Assembly: GCA_945910815.1 (NCBI GenBank)
Contig: CAMDZD010000008.1
Span: 1-64,000, forward strand
Source: an uncultured Clostridia bacterium
GTDB lineage: Bacteria > Bacillota > Clostridia > Oscillospirales > Ruminococcaceae
Direction: 5' to 3'
Length of the DNA stretch: 64,000 nt
A model generated the notes under the pieces. It saw nothing but the letters and a program-made list of their open reading frames with translations. It had not been told where the DNA came from and made no database searches. Shown in pieces: positions 61,740-64,000 of the stretch. How positions within the stretch are numbered: the stretch's first letter is position 1; each line of letters opens with the position of its first letter. The position numbers and the translations under genes were made by a program.

Positions 61740-62390
61740 TTATGTTTTTGAGGTGAGCTTGAAAACATCGGCAGATGCTCCTATAACTACAATGTGGTCA
61801 TCAAAATCGAATCTGTAATCAGCACCCGGCAGAGACTGAAGTGAATTTCCCTTTTTGACTGCGATAATATTTACCTTGTATTTTTTACGTACATCGATAT
61901 CAAATATAGTTTTTCCTGCCCAGTCACGTATTATAGGAATTTCATAAAGTGAAAATTCACTTGTAAGCGGAATATAGTCAAAGACATTCTTAGCATTGTA
62001 TCTTACGGCAAGCCTGTTTGCGGTTTCCTTTTCGGGATATACAATTTCATCAGCACCGATTTTTTTTAGCAAATCAGCCTGAATATCCTGATTAGCCTTT
62101 GCCATTACGAATTTTGCGTTGTATTTTTTCAGAAGTGAAGTAATTACAAGCGAGGACTGAAAATCTTCTCCGATAGTTACAAAACATATGTCGAACTGGT
62201 CAACGCCGAGAGATTTTATTACATTTTCGTTGGTGCAGTCGCCAATCTGGGAGTCCTCAAAGGTAGCTGAAAGCTCTCCGATAAGTTTTTCGTTGGAATC
62301 AACAATCATAACATCATTGCCCAAATCGAGCATTCTTTTGGCAAGATGTCTGCCGAATCGTCCCATTCCAATAACAAGTACGGATTTCAT
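61740..62390 (-). CDS. ktrA: Potassium uptake regulatory protein KtrA/TrkA (RCK)
   Basis: A 216-residue cytosolic gating ring subunit. RCK_N Rossmann fold with VLVIGMGRFGRHLAKRM and the acidic end of strand two, IVDSNEK; RCK_C domain (about 135-216) with FSLYEIPIIRDWAGKTIFDI. It binds ATP/ADP or c-di-AMP to gate a KtrB-type K+ channel, which is not in the window. The ATG at 62390 follows AAGGAG; a frame up to 62468 crosses the promoter and is rejected. Confidence 0.93.
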   Translation of the reverse strand: MKSVLVIGMGRFGRHLAKRMLDLGNDVMIVDSNEKLIGELSATFEDSQIGDCTNENVIKSLGVDQFDICFVTIGEDFQSSLVITSLLKKYNAKFVMAKANQDIQADLLKKIGADEIVYPEKETANRLAVRYNAKNVFDYIPLTSEFSLYEIPIIRDWAGKTIFDIDVRKKYKVNIIAVKKGNSLQSLPGADYRFDFDDHIVVIGASADVFKLTSKT

Positions 62391-62426
62391 TAGCAAAAAT
62401 CTCCTTTTATTATTCAAGATATGTGA

Positions 62427-62455
62427 ATTATAGCATACTAAAAGTTTTTTGTCAA
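62427..62455 (-). promoter_or_regulatory. Sigma-A promoter of ktrA
   Basis: TTGACA-N17-TATAAT with extended -10 (TGC) on the minus strand, 36 bases before the start. Confidence 0.85.
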
Positions 62456-62533
62456 GGAAAACCCGCATTTCCTTTGATTAATTGATTTTATATTTAAGTC
62501 GTTGGTGTTTATGAAAAAAATTGTCATAAACTA

Positions 62534-62562
62534 TTGAATTTTGTGCAAAAGTATTGTATAAT
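62534..62562 (+). promoter_or_regulatory. Sigma-A promoter of the right-edge gene
   Basis: TTGAAT-N17-TATAAT, 35 bases before the start codon. Confidence 0.8.
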
Positions 62563-62597
62563 TAATATGCTGAATCTATATTTAAGGAGAAATTTAT

Positions 62598-64000
62598 ATG
62601 AAAAGTTTAAGATTTATGAGACTGTCCTCTTTGCAGGAAGAAAATTTCATAAAAATTGTTTACGGGAAAAACCGCAAATTTTCCGGATACGTCACCGACA
62701 ATGACCATAAAAAATCATTGGAATTATTGAATAAAAAAGGTGAACTTTTAGTTATAGAATACAGTGAAATAAAATCCTTTATTATAAAAAATAAAACTGC
62801 CGGATATGTTACTGCTCCGAAAATTAATGAAAACGTTTCCTTTACAGTTAAAAATTCCGTTGCCGATAAAGTTCCGGAAGCAAAAACAGAAACATCTGTT
62901 CCTGAAAAATCAGAAGAAACCGAAGAAATTATTTCTGAACCCGATATTCCGCCCGTTTCTGAACCCGAACCCGAAACGTTTATTCCGGAAGTGCCTGAGT
63001 CAGCGGATTTTTTCAGCAGGGAAAATTATATACAAGTCCCCGAAATAAACCGTGACTATATAGCCAATCTTTACAATGGTATAGATAACAAGGAAATAAA
63101 AATTATAGTGACAAGATATTTCAACAGCTTTATGGCAGGCGATAAAAGTCATCAGAAAGATAAATGTATTTCTGCCGTTGCCGGATTCCGGAGAGATTTT
63201 CCGGAGTACAGCGAAGATAAAAATGCTGTAAGACTTCTTGCATTTATGTACGCTTACAATGAAGATTTCGATAATGCATGCGATATTTTCACAAATGCGG
63301 AAGATTACCGCAATGCGGCTCTTTATGCATACCTTTCCGGAAATTATGAATCAGCCTTGCTTTATTCATATATTTTTATAAACAGTCAGTTACAGAACAG
63401 TCAGAAATATCCCGAAAATGTTCTTTATATACTTATCCGTTCATCTGTTGAAACAGACAATGCCTTTTACATCTCGGAACTTGTTAAAAATTATCCCTGT
63501 TCGGGTTGCAGTGATGAAGCAAGCTTTGAGGGAGGACTCGACTATCTTCTCTATAAAAAGAACGTTTTTCAGAGTGAATCACTTGATTTGAAGTTAATCA
63601 GACTGAAAGACTGCTATAATTTTCAGCGTTATGAATTTGATGCGGATATTAAAAATTTCCCGAATGATGTTATGTTCGGACATATATTCGATGTAAATGG
63701 TCTTACATGTTCAATTTATCCTTTCAGCAGTCCGGGAAAAAAATATACTTTTTACCGCAGTTCAATAAAGCAGAAGGAACTTTCCGAAAAGCTTTCCGAT
63801 GATGAACAGGACGTTACACGCATAAATGTTGCGTTTAATTCGAGAGACGGTCAGAATGCTTTAAACGTCAGGGAAATTTCATTTGCTCCCGAAACAATGG
63901 CAAATCTTGGAATGAAATATTTTGAGGCAAAGAATTATAAATCGGCGCTGGACTGCTTTTTCGGTGCTTTCAATGACGATGAACAGAAAGAGGAAATGTT
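62598..64000 (+). CDS. Unrecognised protein with Pro/Glu linker and TPR-like region (partial)
   Basis: An open frame of 467 codons runs off the right edge without a stop. The start ATG follows AAGGAG by seven bases. The first 85 residues look like a small beta-rich domain (NFIKIVYGKNRKFSGYVTDN). A Pro/Glu-rich linker follows (about 95-140). The rest is helical with repeat-like pairs such as YAYNEDFDNACDIFTNAEDY and ALYAYLSGNYESALLYSYIF, suggesting TPR-type repeats; a similar unit (YFEAKNYKSALDCFFGAF) occurs near the edge. No signal peptide. It may be a scaffold protein; I cannot name a family. Confidence 0.75.
   Translation, partial: MKSLRFMRLSSLQEENFIKIVYGKNRKFSGYVTDNDHKKSLELLNKKGELLVIEYSEIKSFIIKNKTAGYVTAPKINENVSFTVKNSVADKVPEAKTETSVPEKSEETEEIISEPDIPPVSEPEPETFIPEVPESADFFSRENYIQVPEINRDYIANLYNGIDNKEIKIIVTRYFNSFMAGDKSHQKDKCISAVAGFRRDFPEYSEDKNAVRLLAFMYAYNEDFDNACDIFTNAEDYRNAALYAYLSGNYESALLYSYIFINSQLQNSQKYPENVLYILIRSSVETDNAFYISELVKNYPCSGCSDEASFEGGLDYLLYKKNVFQSESLDLKLIRLKDCYNFQRYEFDADIKNFPNDVMFGHIFDVNGLTCSIYPFSSPGKKYTFYRSSIKQKELSEKLSDDEQDVTRINVAFNSRDGQNALNVREISFAPETMANLGMKYFEAKNYKSALDCFFGAFNDDEQKEEM

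Overview
The window is low-GC chromosomal DNA from an anaerobic, endospore-forming Firmicute, most likely a Ruminococcus-like member of the Oscillospiraceae. The grounds are a complete spoIIIAA-AH operon, spoIIGA-sigE, the 3' half of sigK, ThyX, a dnaD-dnaI pair, TTGACN-N17-TATAAT promoters, AGGAGG ribosome binding sites, and two secreted proteins ending in type I dockerins. No species can be fixed from sequence reading alone.

Region 1 (1-9948) is the right part of a skin-like element that interrupts sigK. A large serine recombinase (8254-9948) ends exactly in an AATGA core. From that core onward the other frame reads the C-terminal half of sigma-K (9944-10309). The left end of the element and the 5' half of sigK must lie left of base 1. 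Cargo visible here: a HipA-like kinase / DUF4869 / P-loop operon, a cytosolic leucine-rich-repeat protein, two unrecognised proteins, an AAA-ATPase with a PD-(D/E)XK-type tail, an XRE regulator, and a D12-class DNA adenine methyltransferase. This region also carries 17 copies of the heptamer ATACCCC, all in the same orientation whatever the gene strand. The remaining 54 kb has two copies, one in each orientation.

Region 2 (10310-14940): a three-gene phage-type lysis cassette (endolysin, holin, membrane coiled-coil protein) bracketed by two look-alike 12-bp hairpins, tRNA-Gln(TTG), dCMP deaminase, a HAD hydrolase, a DUF4250 protein, a secreted InlB-repeat protein and a DUF1284 protein. The stretch 11514-11893 has no protein gene; it holds a terminator, the tRNA and two promoters.

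Region 3 (14923-24968): bioY with a BirA-type operator, then rightward housekeeping genes dnaD, dnaI, thyX, DUF2156, DJ-1/PfpI, 5-formyl-THF cyclo-ligase, mltG, peptidase U32, maf and DUF1015, closed by a shared terminator.

Region 4 (24981-35231): a leftward type IIA topoisomerase pair; rightward spoIIGA-sigE behind a Spo0A-box promoter; leftward tyrA, trpB and a BspA-type LRR protein with a dockerin.

Region 5 (35406-52649): the spoIIIA operon, asp23/gls24, nusB, a TsaD paralogue, ispA, dxs, tlyA, a GGNCC-type restriction-modification pair lodged in the operon, nadK, argR, recN, a histidine phosphatase, and a GH42-fold protein that seems to have lost both catalytic glutamates.

Region 6 (52686-64000): a leftward moxR-DUF58-transglutaminase-C39/dockerin-prmA-unknown operon, a rightward secreted 3D-domain protein, leftward ktrA, and a gene running off the right edge.

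Functionally the window couples sporulation control (Spo0A to SpoIIGA/SigE to SpoIIIA, with SigK dependent on DNA excision) to an accessory element rich in defence-like and DNA-modifying functions.
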